This document shows, one piece after another, positions 23,100-34,159 of a stretch of DNA of 64,000 nt. The translations under genes were made by a program, and so were the position numbers. Location of the stretch: NCBI GenBank assembly GCA_033961575.1, contig CM066736.1, positions 9,147,501 to 9,211,500 of the forward strand. The letters run 5' to 3'. Below the pieces are notes generated by a model, which was not told where the DNA came from, ran no database searches, and saw only the letters and a list, made by a program, of their open reading frames with translations. Positions within the stretch are counted from its first letter, which is position 1. Each line of letters opens with the position of its first letter. Origin of the DNA: Aselliscus stoliczkanus. Lineage: Eukaryota > Chordata > Mammalia > Chiroptera > Hipposideridae.

Positions 23100-23310
23100 G
23101 GTGAATTCGATCCTACCCCACCCCAGAGTATTTGTCAATTTTGGTTGTTACAAATATGGGGAGGGAGCTGTGCTAATGGTATCTAGTGAGCAGAAGCCAG
23201 GGATGCTGCTAAACACCCTACAAAGCACAAGACAGCTCCCCACAACAAAGAATTATCCAGCCCAAAATATCAATAGTCCTGAGGTTTAAAAAACACACAT
23301 TAACCTCTTT
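23100..23310 (+). mobile_element. MER5-type hAT relic
   Basis: 'gtatctagtgagcagaagcc', 'agggatgctgctaaacaccc' and 'caaagaattatccagcccaa' match MER5A/B, a short non-autonomous hAT family. Confidence 0.85.
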
Positions 23311-23314
23311 CCAG

Positions 23315-24325
23315 CTCTAAAAGTCTATGACTCGAATGTGGGATCAAAGTCCTCATATCCAAAGGGGTACACTTTCCTGATCCCTTTTTTGGGGGCACAA
23401 CTACTGTAGTTCATCTATGCACAGATGAACATATCTTACATCTTTTTATTTCTGAAATCAGGGTGTATCTTACAATCATAGCTTCGTTGGCAGAAGCCAT
23501 ATTTCTTTTTGTCTTTGGCTAACAAAGTGACAGTGACTTTTATCTTAGATTTGACAGCTTGTGGCATGGTTTCCTCACCTGGATTTATAGTACATTGGAA
23601 ACTAGAGCATGCTGGGCTATTCCAGAGACCTTGAGACTGTATCTAAGTCTTGTCGATAAGAACCTACTCTCTACTAGCCCATTTTCCCACTGGGATGTGT
23701 TCTCTTAACATGTAAAATTATCAGCTTAAAAAAAAACACCCACAAAAAACGTGTTCTAACCTGAATCTTTATTTTTGTCTCTGCACACCCACAAGCATAA
23801 CTAGTTTTCATTTACACCTTTAACATTCTTACTCTCAAGGCACTATCCTGTAGGTGCCCCCAAATCTTCGAACTCTGAGACTCCACAGTCTGTCACAACG
23901 TTAATGACATTCAGGCACTTCCTATAAAGCCCAACACTTCCAGTGACCTCTATAGTACTGAGGCACTGCTCCTCTGAGCTGGGCCTGTCTAGATCTCTCC
24001 AGTAGGGAAAACCCCATGAAACACTCTTATAGTAACCCAACCTAGGGTAGACCAGATGTCCATGCCCATTCTCTTCAGCAGTCACTGTAACTCTACTTTT
24101 CTTAAAGTTCATGGTCACCTGGAGGATCATTAAATTCAACCTTTTGGTGCCAGGAAAGGGGCCTTTTCATTATGTATCCTTCATAATTCAGTGCATGTCC
24201 CAACATCTCTATGAAACCCCCAAGTTAACAGCCCCTCTCTGTTCCCCTAGTCCCTTGGGTTTACCTGGACCAGAGCACTCATCACAATAAATTGTAATTG
24301 TCTTTGACTTGCCTCACTCCCACTA
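23315..24325. other. Unassigned non-coding stretch
   Basis: A 98-codon minus-strand frame at 23843-24139 has no recognisable domain. No gene or clear repeat family. Confidence 0.35.
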
Positions 24326-24327
24326 GG

Positions 24328-24455
24328 CCAGTGTCCTCAAACCTGAGCCTGCATCAGACTCGAGGAGGTTTGTTAAAACACAGAATACTGAGCCCTTCCC
24401 CGACATACTTCTGATTTGATATCTTAGGGACTAGAATTTGCATTTTTATTTTAGA
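24328..24455 (+). mobile_element. MER20-like hAT relic
   Basis: 'tcctcaaacctgagcctgca', 'ggaggtttgttaaaacacag' and 'ctagaatttgcatttttatt' follow the MER20 layout with divergence. Confidence 0.6.
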
Positions 24456-24509
24456 TCCTGTTTGGACATTTCATTCAATTTATTGGACTGCTTTTTTAAA
24501 GAACTTCTG

Positions 24510-24706
24510 GGGGCAGCCAGTTAGCTCAGGTGGTTAGAGCACAGTGCTCATAACACCAGGGTTGCCAGTTCGATCCCCGCATGGGCCACTGTGAGCTGCA
24601 CCCTCCACAACTAGACTGAAACAACTACTTGACTTGGAGCTGACAGATCCTGGAAAAACACAGTGATACCCAATAAAATCCTTTAAAAAGAAAAAGAGGA
24701 AGAAAA
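24510..24706 (+). mobile_element. VES-like tRNA-derived SINE
   Basis: Carries a tRNA-like head with A-box TAGCTCAGGTG (24522-24532) and B-box GTTCGATCC (24568-24576). The body includes 'gagctgcaccctccacaact' and 'gacttggagctgacagatcc', ending in 'caataaaatcctttaaaaag'. I recall this layout from bat VES SINEs. Confidence 0.85.
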
Positions 24707-24714
24707 AGAAACTT

Positions 24715-26730
24715 GTTTCTCAAAAAAAAAAAATTCTGCATTACAAATATAATACAGAATGAAGAAAAACAGTTAAGTCTCACTTCAAGCAATCAGCATT
24801 CTAATAGCATAAGTAAAAATGGCGCTTTTAGTCATGGTGTGAAATTCTCATAAAATCTAAGGCAATTTTTCAATTATTCCTTGGGCATTTGCAAGTTGAA
24901 AAATGTATTATAAAAACCTCAAAGATGTTGCCACGTTTACTCAAGTGCTTCTGACACCATAAAAATAAGAGACAGAATAACATCACAGCTATAACCACTA
25001 GGACTCAAGAATCATCAAATGGTAGGATTGAAAAGAGCTGTCGGACTCATTTGTCCAAAATTTGTAAAATTCCTCCTGTTCCCCAATAAAATAATTCAGT
25101 CTTAACCATGCATAAGGAATTTTCGTTTCTAATAAGATCCCAGGTGAGGTGGAAGCTGCTTGTTCAGAGATCACACTTTGAGACCCACGGGCCTCATCCA
25201 TGAATTCCTTTAATGTCAGAGATCTTGCTTTCTTAAAATTTCTAGATTCCTGGCCCATAGTAGGCAATTGACACATTTGCTAAATAAATTCAAACAGGTA
25301 TTAACTGAATGCCCCTTCTGTGCTAGGAAAGGCATTAAACTTTATTAGAAAGAGGCATAAAAGGGGTGGCAACAGGTGCTTGAGATACGAACCCAGTCGA
25401 GCATCTAATATAAAGACAGCTTCCATGTTTTGCTCCTCACAGTCTATACTTGGCATTTTATACTTAGTTTCTCTTTTAATCCATCCCCACCAAACCCAGT
25501 GACATGTGCTTTATTATCTTTGTTTTGCACAAGATTTGGCAAAGACGTAGAAAGTCTCTAATTTTCAATTAGAATTTTCTTACCCCTGAGGTCCTTGGGT
25601 ATGACAGCAGGCATTTCATCAAAACCATGTGTGAAATAGAAAAAAATTTTCTAAAGGTCCCATTTCACTGAAGGATTTGGGACAGGGATAAGATGTTTTG
25701 ACATGTGCACACAAGTAAATTGGCAGGATTCTGCTTTTCCATATTGACGATCTCAAAATAATTTTGAGCACAAAACACAACACTTCGAGGGCATTGTGCC
25801 ATTACAGTCCCAGAACTTCCTGGTAGTAAAATTCACTCTCCTGCAATTCTGGCTGTACTTGATTAAAATCACTTGCCTCAAATGGAATTCAAAGTTATCT
25901 TGGTCTGAACTCCAAGCCTGTGCTTTTAGCCACTTCTCTTTTAAGTAAAAAGGGACAAGGCTGGCATAGGGCTGGTTGACCAGTTAACTGAGCCAATTTT
26001 TTTTTTTTTAAATAAGGGAGCCTGGTGGATAGATGAAGTTAGAGGTCTTTCAAGCACCCTTGAAAATGCATGTGTAGCAAACATTGTTTACCCAACACCC
26101 ATTGTCCCATCATTCTTGTTAAGAGGATAGCAATTTTGTTTAGGACAACCATAATTCTAGCCCCAATGGATGAAACATTCTTATTTTAGGCAAATCATTG
26201 CTAGCTTGTTTTGGCATGCCAGGTACTATCTGTCATGGTCTCCCTTGCAACTGGGAATTGCTATGTCACCCCCTTTGGGAAAGGATAAAAGACACAGCTT
26301 TTCAAGGGACATTTTCCCCTGCCCCATCATTCTTCCTCGTTGGGATACTAGTGTGATATCTGGAGCTGTGACAGCCACCTTGAGACCATGAGAGGAAAAG
26401 CATGAAGAATGAAAGAAAGCAGGGTAAGAATGGCTGAGACTAGGACTTTAACAATTTTTAAGCTGCCTTAGACTGTCTACCTCTGATCTGATTTTAGTTA
26501 ACAATAAATATCCTTTTGGTTAAAGCCACTACTTATAGCCACAAACATTCCTACCTACCTGACGATAATCCCCGAGTCCACCCTTCTAACACATGCAGAG
26601 CTTTGTTCTCCTGCATAGAGAATACTTTGAAAGGTATTAAACTCATCCCACCAGTCTGTTTACTTTCTTTCGTAACCCAAGCTTTGATTGTCTGTGAGAA
26701 ATCTAAGTTTCAAACAATGTATTTCCTATG
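24715..26730. other. Unassigned AT-rich stretch
   Basis: Mostly AT-rich with no clear family. 25250-25320 resembles a fragment of an L2 end ('ctaaataaattcaaacaggt'). No gene is supported by the short frames. Confidence 0.35.
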
Positions 26731-26734
26731 TTTC

Positions 26735-27140
26735 TGCCATCACTGAGTATCTACTGAGTACTTTCTACATGCCAGACACTCCTCTGGGCATTGGGATAAG
26801 GCAAAGAACAAAAGAGACAAAGTGCCTTTTGTTAACAGAGCTTACATTCTCGAGGTAGGAGACAAAGAACAAAACAGAAATATGTCAGTTGGTGATTTGT
26901 GCTACAAAGAAGAGAGGAGGGAAAAGTAGACTTGAAAGAGAGGAGAAGGAAAGAAACTATCTGAAGGAAGGAATTCCAGCAGATGGAGAGAAGTAGCAAG
27001 TACAAAATCTTTGCTTGGTCTAGGTACAGCAAGGAGACAGCCAGGGTGTGAGCGATAGGGAGAGTGATGGGAGGTGAGTTTCCAGATGCAGCAAGGACTC
27101 GCAAGCCATGGTCAGGATAGGTCTGTAGTCTCAAAAGCCA
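26735..27140 (-). repeat. L2 LINE 3' portion, antisense
   Basis: 'gagtatctactgagtacttt', 'ctacatgccagacactcctc' and 'acagagcttacattctcgag' are L2 3' sequence in reverse. It runs on to 'aagtacaaaatctttgcttg'. Confidence 0.8.
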
Positions 27141-27329
27141 CATTCACAATCACCTCTGGTTCTTAGTTCCTCCTTCTATGGGACTCCTACTCTCACTTAC
27201 ATCTCATCCCTGCCCCACGTCTCTTTCCTTTCTTCCACTCCATGCCAACCCAACACAGTGCCTAACATATAATTGACACACACAAAAAAAGTTGAATGCA
27301 TGAATGAACACCCTTGATTTATACAGGAT

Positions 27330-27480
27330 CAACCAATGAATAGAAAATCACTCTCCATCCTGTGACTTTGGGCAAGTGACTTAACCTCTCACTGCTTCAG
27401 TTCCCTGACCTGTGAAATGGGGATAATTGCAGTATTCTCCCTTATATATTCTTTGTAAGAATTCAAGGAATATCATAATA
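27330..27480 (+). repeat. MIR SINE fragment
   Basis: 'gactttgggcaagtgactta', 'gacctgtgaaatggggataa' and 'gtaagaattcaaggaatatc' in MIR order. Confidence 0.8.
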
Positions 27481-27489
27481 AAGCTGTAG

Positions 27490-27630
27490 GTACCATTCTA
27501 AACGTCCACACCCTATGAAGTGGGTCATCTTATCATCCCCATTTTACAGACGATGAAACTGAGGCACAGAGTCATTTGTCCAAGGTCGCCCAACTACTAA
27601 GTGGTAGGATCAGAATTGCCAAGCTCTGGA
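27490..27630 (-). repeat. MIR SINE, antisense
   Basis: 'cccattttacagacgatgaa', 'actgaggcacagagtcattt' and 'aactactaagtggtaggatc' give the reverse MIR core. It lies head to head with the MIR at 27330-27480. Confidence 0.85.
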
Positions 27631-27639
27631 GTGGCCTTA

Positions 27640-28560
27640 CCCATAACTTCAGAAATGATGCATGTAAACGAAGAGCTTAGCAAACACTCGACCAATGGTA
27701 GCAGGGACTATGTTTGTGGTGGTGGTTGTTTGTGTACATTATTATGACTATTATGATTAGTATTGTGCCCAGCTGCCCCAAATAACTGATGCCTCTCCCA
27801 CGGGATGGGGGAAATAGATACCATATTGGACCACAGAACAAAGAAAGCAGAAGGAATTCCGCCTGCCTTGTGAGATCTCTGTATACACCTCCCGTAGGGC
27901 CCAGCGTGGCTTGAGAGAAAGGGCCTGCAGAGGAGGCAAGTACCCTCACCTCCACCCCCAGCCTCACAAGCCAGGCTAACCGCACGCCCCCAGCTGAGGA
28001 ATCACATAACCATGGCAGCTGTCCAGAGCAGAAGAGGCCCGCACCTGTTTGCAATGTAATTTAGCTATTATCAGCCTTCGCATCCAGCTGAAATTCAAAG
28101 ACTACAGAATGGGGGATGACGGAGGGAGCAGCGTGAGGGGGGTTAGGCGGTTGGAGAGGTAAGATGATCAAATGTCCTAAATTGCTTGCACTTTAATGCC
28201 TTATATAAAAATTTCCTGTAATGCATGTTACCATAAATAAGGGATTGCTGAACAAGCCCTGAGCAAGATGGTTTTCTAGCTGAACTCTCCCGGAGGGAAC
28301 GTTTGGAGCCAGCCTGGTTCTGTCCCACCTCTCAAATTATCTCGTTGTAAAAAGTCTGGCTCCCAAAGCCTACATTTACTGGGCTGAGTGCAGCTACATC
28401 GTGTTCTTTGCAGAGCAGCATTTAGGATTTACCACTTAGCAGAGGACCGATTCCCTTCCAGGCCCCATCTCGGCTTACAGAGATGTTGGGGGGCAGGGAG
28501 AGGGTCTCTTGACCCCCCCAGGATTCTCTCTATCCAGCCCACCCCATCCCAATCCAAATC
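27640..28560. promoter_or_regulatory. Repeat-poor block, candidate conserved element
   Basis: About 900 bases without recognised repeats. The most element-like part is 28040-28120, with 'cacctgtttgcaatgtaatt', 'tagctattatcagccttcgc' and 'atccagctgaaattcaaaga', which combine E-box (CACCTG, CAGCTG), GATA-type (TTATCAG) and TAAT-like cores. No coding frame is convincing. Function is inferred. Confidence 0.25.
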
Positions 28561-28869
28561 AACCTGTCAGGGCTGGCAGAGACCGACAGCATAATCCCCA
28601 ATCCTGGCCCCAAGGAACCCAGCCAGATATTGGGGTCACTGGGGCACACTTTGGCAGTTCTTAAGGGAAAGCTTGCAGGATGCACCTGGACAATTGGTCC
28701 CAGTTTCTCTTGAGGGAAAGATGGAAGAGGCAATTTCTTTGTTGATAAGATTCAGATTCAACTGGTGGCTTCTCATGTGTCTGTTGAATACCCACGAATT
28801 GCCCTAACCTAGACTAAGCATGGCGGTGGTGGTGATGGAAGGAAGAGAGAGAAGAGAAAGGGCCAACAC

Positions 28870-29000
28870 TTACTAATCATTTACTATATGCTCTTAACAT
28901 GTATTATTTGATTCTCACAACCACCCTAAGGACCAGATACTATTATCCCCGTTTTGCAGATGGGAATAATGACAGTTAAGTGCCTTGCCCAAGATTACAC
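28870..29000 (-). repeat. MIR SINE, antisense
   Basis: 'atttgattctcacaaccacc', 'ctattatccccgttttgcag' and 'aagtgccttgcccaagatta' match reverse MIR. Confidence 0.85.
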
Positions 29001-29094
29001 TTTTCATGGCTTTGATTTGACTTTCATGCCAACTTGGGAGGTCAATAATATTATAATCACCATTTCTTGGCAAAGAAACAGAGGTGAGGGGAGA

Positions 29095-29225
29095 TGAAAT
29101 GAGTTCATCTGTTTCTCAATTACTGATTGGGTGTCTCTCGTGTGCCTTGCACTGTTCTGAACGCTGTGGTTATGTCAGCAAACACAGTGAGCGAGATCTC
29201 CTGCCTCATGGAGCATGACCTCTAA
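29095..29225 (-). repeat. L2 3' fragment, antisense
   Basis: 'cgtgtgccttgcactgttct' and 'gagatctcctgcctcatgga' match the reversed L2 3' end. Confidence 0.7.
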
Positions 29226-29359
29226 CGAACGTTCATCATAAGAAGGATTTAAACACAGAGCTCTTCTCCAGCAGTATCTAGACGACACTCATTTGGGAGT
29301 GGAGAAATCAGTAGGATTAGGAAAGGCCCTTCACAGGTGTCTTTGCAAGGATTGCCCCC

Positions 29360-29760
29360 CAAAATCAGAGCCTGAGACAAGGGCTTGTAAAAAGTTTATT
29401 TAGGACGTGATCCATAGGCTCAGGAGTGAGGGATCAGGGCAAGTGCACTGGGGGACAAAGGGGAGCCAATACAAAGATGTGTTGTGGGGGTGGGTACTGC
29501 TATGGGTACCAATCCTATATGGTTCATCCACAGGGACTTTCTAAGGACCCACATAAAATGCTTATCAGAATTGTCTCTTCAAGGGATAAAAGGAAGAAGC
29601 ATTTATCCATCAGTTCCTATGACCCTTTAGTTGAGGTTTGCTCTGTGGGGCTCATTCTCTCTACCTCTTGGATTGTTCACGTGTAAGTGAGCTGCAGTTT
29701 CTTTAGCTATCCCATGCCACACGTTGGAAAAGCCCCAGGGTAGAAAGTGAATAACATACA
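29360..29760. repeat. Old LTR-like repeat, unassigned
   Basis: The sequence starting 'gtaaaaagtttatttaggac' and 'gtgatccataggctcaggag' resembles an ancient LTR family that I cannot name. There is no protein-coding remnant. Confidence 0.3.
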
Positions 29761-29950
29761 GCACAGGCTTGTGGTTTGCTGTAGCTATGACAAGAATTAG
29801 AGGTGAGGCGAAGAGGACCGGAGTCAATACAGAAGTGTCTGATAATTTTTGTATCAGTCAGGCTAGGCTTGGTTTGGCTTCAGTAACAAATAATCCCACA
29901 TTCTTGATACTTAGCACTTTAAATGCATTAGGTAATTTAAACTTCAAAAG

Positions 29951-30108
29951 TACAATAATACCTTGATTTGCGAGCATAATTCGTTCCAGAAACAAACTAC
30001 TCATATTGCAAGACATGGCTCATTTTCCATGTTAAAATGTATTAGAAATGTTTGCTCGTCTTGCAGAACACTCAAACCAAGTTAGTCACAAGCCAAGGTT
30101 TTACTGTA
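29951..30108. mobile_element. Short TIR DNA transposon, Tc1/mariner-like
   Basis: Starts TACAATAATACCTTGATTTG and ends with the complement of TACAGTAAAACCTTGGCTTG. The terminal 21 bases inside the flanking TA match at 17 positions. About 154 bases lie inside the TA duplication. No transposase. Confidence 0.7.
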
Positions 30109-30119
30109 TCCTGCAAGAT

Positions 30120-30245
30120 AGATCTTATTATTGACTGAACTGATGAGAGAGCTCATCAGTTGAGGTTAGAGAGTCAAACTAACTTGCCCAAAGTCATTCA
30201 CATAATTGGTGTTGGGACCAAGACACAAACCCAGCAATGAATGGC
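30120..30245 (-). repeat. MIR SINE, antisense, diverged
   Basis: 'tgaggttagagagtcaaact' and 'aacttgcccaaagtcattca' resemble the reverse MIR core, followed by 'agacacaaacccagcaatga'. Confidence 0.6.
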
Positions 30246-30249
30246 TTTA

Positions 30250-30875
30250 ATACCTAGGCTTTTAATGTTGTTTGACAGAACCTAAGGAAGACAAGGAGGA
30301 GCTTCAGAGGTCACAAATATTGATCTACGTTTCATTTTAAAACAATTTGTAACTTTTCATAAAATTCAAAGTGAAAAAAATGCCCATTAAATGTCCTAGA
30401 GGTCAAGTTTTAATAAATAGAAGACATCCAAATTGTCTCAGATTGGCTCCTTTTCTTTGGATCTGGGCGTAAAACATCTTATGCCATGGCTGTTTACATA
30501 AAGAGAATGGTAGTCATTAGTGTAATTTGTCAAATACTTGCACATTTTCACCTTCCAGCTGTGCTAGGATTACACTTGACCCCCTTCTACTTGAGTAGGT
30601 TCCTGCGACTAGCTCTGGCCAATGAGCTATGATGCCCAGGCCAGAGCATTTCATTGCCAATGAGATCCATCTAGCTAAGGTCCTGTTCCAAATAGTGGTT
30701 CCTCTGTCTCCCTGGGATCCGGACTAAGGACAATGGAGAACAGATTTCCCCAGTTGACTTGTCATACACCTGTTTGGTGACTAAGAAATCAACATTTGTA
30801 GTGTGAAGCCAGCAGTGATGGAGAGAACCAGGGAGCATGGGCAGAGCAACCAATCAGCTGCATGAGGGCAGGAGC
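30250..30875. other. Unassigned stretch with LTR-like sequence
   Basis: 30540-30840 has MLT1-like phrasing ('ctggccaatgagctatgatg', 'catacacctgtttggtgact') but too diverged to assign. No gene. Confidence 0.35.
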
Positions 30876-30879
30876 TCAG

Positions 30880-30940
30880 AGCACAAGATGGTACCTGGTG
30901 CATAGTAGGTGCTCAATAAACATTTGTTTGAGAGAACAAA
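30880..30940 (+). repeat. L2 3' terminus
   Basis: 'tggtgcatagtaggtgctca' and 'ataaacatttgtttgagaga' are a diverged L2 3' end. Confidence 0.65.
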
Positions 30941-31108
30941 TAAATGGTTGGTCCAAACTCAGAAAAACTGAGTTAAACATCACTGAAAAGTACTGTTAAG
31001 CATGTAAGCCAGACTCAACTCAGCAAGTTGCTGGACAATTGAAATAATTTACAGCAGCTGTTTGCAACTGCTGATCATGCACGAAAAAGGGCAGGCTCAT
31101 CAGTTAAC

Positions 31109-31158
31109 ACATGCACATGCACACGCGCACACACGCACACACACACACACACACACAT
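31109..31158. repeat. (CA)n microsatellite
   Basis: Begins with interrupted units containing 'tgcacatgc' and 'cgcgcac', then a pure (CA) run of about 13 units. The alternating purine-pyrimidine tract could adopt Z-DNA. Confidence 0.95.
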
Positions 31159-31159
31159 A

Positions 31160-31720
31160 GCTGCATGTTAGTTACTATGCTGTATGCACAATAGATTTTT
31201 TCTCTATATTCAGTGCTAATTATTATGACTACATTATTATAACAATAGCCAACCAAGTATCATAAATTGTGTTTTCTAGTTTATTGATTATGTCTTAGTC
31301 TCAATACTCATCCAGTAGAAGAGATGCTTGTAGGTAGAGACAATTGTTAGAGATGAACCCTGAACTACCTCTTTCTCCCATGTGGAATAATCTGTCTGAA
31401 GTGGGACAAATCTTGCCAATCCCCAACTGGCTTATTCGTCTTTAGAGATCAGAGAGACCTGTCCTTTGAGAAAAGCCAGGTTGGCCAGAGCGAGGGGGCT
31501 TCACAGGACCTCATAGTAAAAGGTCTTGTCTCAAGGCAGCTGCGCTGCCCTTTTAACCAGCCCTTCATCTTTGGGGCCTGAAGCACAGACAGTGGACATC
31601 CTTTCTACCATCCTGTTTCTCTGATGGCTCAAAGAGGGATATCCTGTCAGGTCTAGATCGTATGAACCTCCTGGTGTACTATTCTGTGTACCGGTATTCT
31701 CTTGCTTTCCATTGTGGTTG
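31160..31720. other. Unassigned non-coding stretch
   Basis: AT-rich then balanced. The long minus frame reaching here (31531-31959) draws its length from the GGAA tract. Confidence 0.35.
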
Positions 31721-31726
31721 GCAATG

Positions 31727-31867
31727 TGGAAGGAAAGAAGACAGTGAAGGACGGGAGAGGAATGGAGAAAAATGAAGGAAGGGAGAAAGGAAGGAATATA
31801 GGAAAGAAAAAGAAGGGAAGGGAGGGAGGAAGGAAGGAAGGAAGGATGAAAGGAAGGAAAAAAGAAG
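31727..31867. repeat. (GGAA)n purine-rich tract
   Basis: About 140 bases almost purely purine, with dense GGAA/GGGA units and a clean (GGAA) run at about 31827-31860. GGAA is the ETS-family core. The open frames here are low-complexity artefacts. Confidence 0.9.
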
Positions 31868-31959
31868 GGTTTCAGATTCATGCACACTCTTCCCTTAGTT
31901 CTGTATCTTAGAAAACTACATTTCTGAAGCTTCTTTGACCTCTGGGTAAGTTTGGCCAA

Positions 31960-32345
31960 TGCGAGAACTAAATGGGAAACCGAAGGGCAGAGAGAGAGGA
32001 GAATCCAGGGTATTTCTACCTATCGCTCTGCTTCCTGTGGCTGCTCCAGCAGTGATGGACTCAACTCAACTTCGGTGGCTCCAGCTGCTGCCAGACAACC
32101 TCCTCTTCTATGGTCCCAGCTCCTACCAAGCTGCCCTCACTTTGGTTGCCGCCATTCTAGATGGTTCTGACTTCTGGTAATACCACCGCCTTCTATTTCT
32201 CTCCAGCCCTAGGGGCAGTCGCAGCTTCTTGATGTTACCTCAGTCCATCACACAGTCCGTAGTTTCTGGGTAACATCAGTTCATCACACACCTGTAATTG
32301 TCTCCACCCACACCTATGTCCCTAGTTCAAGAGATGCTTTGGGAG
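31960..32345. repeat. Old interspersed repeat, family unassigned
   Basis: 'cagagagagaggagaatcca', 'gcttcctgtggctgctccag' and 'ctctccagccctaggggcag' resemble the family at 46000-46440 and 49210-49600. Confidence 0.4.
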
Positions 32346-32402
32346 GAACCCACACTAAGATAAATGACATGTATAAACTATTTAGCACAATGCCTGGTTT
32401 GT

Positions 32403-32445
32403 CTAATAATAATAATAACAACAATAATAATAATTAATAATAAAA
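32403..32445. repeat. (AAT)n imperfect microsatellite
   Basis: AAT repeats with interruptions, followed by a short reverse MIR-like piece ('catttaatgtgcattcaata') to about 32525. Confidence 0.85.
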
Positions 32446-32529
32446 TCAGTTCACAGCTAGAGAGCACTTCTTAAATGTCAGGCCTTTTATACATTTTAAC
32501 TCATTTAATGTGCATTCAATAAATGCAGC

Positions 32530-33118
32530 TGCTATTGTTTTATTACCATTATTATTTACCTCTAATCTCCCCAGGCCCTCCCCCAAAAGTCACTTTTCCC
32601 TCAAATAATCTCTCTCTCCTTTTCTATATTTTATATCACCCTTCTTAATTGCCTTCTAGGATGTATGGACCCGAGTGTATCTCATCCACTCATTGTTTCC
32701 ATGTTCAAAGTTTATCTCCTTCATTTGAGGCTGCAGGATGATTTTCATGGGACCCTCCTTTCTGCCCTACCAATATCAACATTACAAATGATTTTTGATG
32801 TAACTTTAAATCCTTAAACATTTTTTTTCTGTGAAGACAAAATGTGATCAATTTTCATGGGCTCTACGAATTTTTTTTCTGATATGGAAGGAAAAATTCA
32901 AACATTTTTGTAGCCCTAATTTGTTTTCCATCTGATAGTAAAAAATGTAAAACATGATGGGGGTGCCTAGTGTGTCAGTTGGCACTCCCTGAAATGTAAG
33001 CCCCAGGAAGTCAGAAATCACATCTGCCGCTCTGAGCATGGCTCCCAGGGGCAAGCACCGTCCCCCACAGCTGGAATTGGAATCCCCCAGCTGGAAAGGA
33101 CTGCAGGGAAGCATCATG
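32530..33118. other. Unassigned non-coding stretch
   Basis: No gene. An 89-codon minus frame at 32848-33117 has no recognisable domain. Confidence 0.35.
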
Positions 33119-33119
33119 G

Positions 33120-33440
33120 GAGGGAGGCATTATGCAAATACACACTCCAGGCCCCGCCCCCGGCCTGACTGCTTTATGGAGGGCAAAGCCTTGGGCTAAT
33201 TGTCACCCTGATCCCGTTCCTCGGGCCTGACCCTGGGCGCTGGGGAATGAGACTCACGCCCAGGGCCCCCTAGAGCACATGCTCTAGGCCTGTCCTGGCA
33301 AGGGCAGAGCTGCTGGACTCACCCTCACCCTCCTTCCCCGCAGAGTCTCTGGCAGACCTGTTGAATGGGGCTTTCATTTCCCTGACCCTGGGGTCATCTC
33401 TTTCAGAATGTGAAATATGGCCGCCTGGTTGAAGCCAGAA
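33120..33440. promoter_or_regulatory. Candidate regulatory block with octamer and GC box
   Basis: Repeat-free, GC-rich sequence contains a perfect octamer ATGCAAAT (33132-33139). A GC-box-type run, CCCCGCCCCC, follows within about 15 bases, with a 'gccctgggcgctggggaatg'-type stretch downstream. No transcript evidence is visible. Enhancer or promoter activity is inferred from motifs. Confidence 0.3.
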
Positions 33441-33754
33441 GCCAGGGAGATAAGCGCCAGGGAGGAGCCTCCCGTCCAACAAGCCGTGACTAATGAGGAT
33501 TGGGGTGTGTTTGGAGGGGGTAGAATTTATTTGGTTCCTGGTTACCTGGGAATTAACTCTTCGTGGGATCCTGTGTCCAGGCCCAGGGGTGCCTGGTGTG
33601 CGGACACACTGGGCTCTGGGTCCTGTTCACCCAAGCACAGAGTTTGGTGTATTATAGACATTTAACAGATATTTGTGGTAGGGGAGGAGGAAAGGAGGGA
33701 GGAAGGAAGATGAGCATACATTCCATGTCCTTGAGCCTTCAGCATAATAAAATT

Positions 33755-33900
33755 AGCTCATGTTTATTATGTGCTTACCATATGCCAGGCACTATGCTAA
33801 ACAATTTACATACATCATCTAATATAACCCTATCACATTTATGAAGCACATATTATTATACAAGCCCATTTAACAGACAAGGAAACTGAGACTTGCATGT
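33755..33900 (-). repeat. MIR SINE, antisense
   Basis: 'ttattatgtgcttaccatat', 'gccaggcactatgctaaaca' and 'aacagacaaggaaactgaga' follow reverse MIR. The hairpin element at 33903 interrupts or abuts its end. Confidence 0.85.
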
Positions 33901-33902
33901 GA

Positions 33903-33984
33903 TTGGGTTGTCGGAAACGTCATGACGCATGTTTGCCATGAAAAACATAGACAAAAATGCACCATGACGTTTCCGACAACCCGA
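33903..33984. mobile_element. Mariner-type MITE, 82 bases
   Basis: Palindromic arms pair over 22 bases with one mismatch (left arm TTGGGTTGTCGGAAACGTC). TA follows on the right (33985-33986); the left dinucleotide is GA, probably a mutated TA. Same family as 18421-18494, but both arms carry AACGT where the other copy has AAAGT. Confidence 0.85.
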
Positions 33985-33989
33985 TATGT

Positions 33990-34070
33990 TGTACGCCCGT
34001 TTAATGGAGGAGAAAGTGGAGCTCAGAGTGGTTGAGTAACTTGCTAGGACGTGGCCGACTGGGACTTGAA
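33990..34070 (-). repeat. MIR-like fragment, antisense
   Basis: 'gtggagctcagagtggttga' and 'gtaacttgctaggacgtggc' resemble the reverse MIR core. Partial overlap in content with the copy before the MITE suggests two MIR copies rather than one split copy. Confidence 0.6.
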
Positions 34071-34159
34071 TTGAGACTTGATCTTAGCTGCTGTGTCAAA
34101 TTGTCTTCTGATATAGACTCTGGAGTGCTTCCATGTATTGCATCAATCTGGTTTTTTTT

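Noticed and set aside
31531..31959. 142-codon minus frame with Pro-Ser-Phe-Leu repeats
   Set aside because: Translation of the GGAA tract complement.
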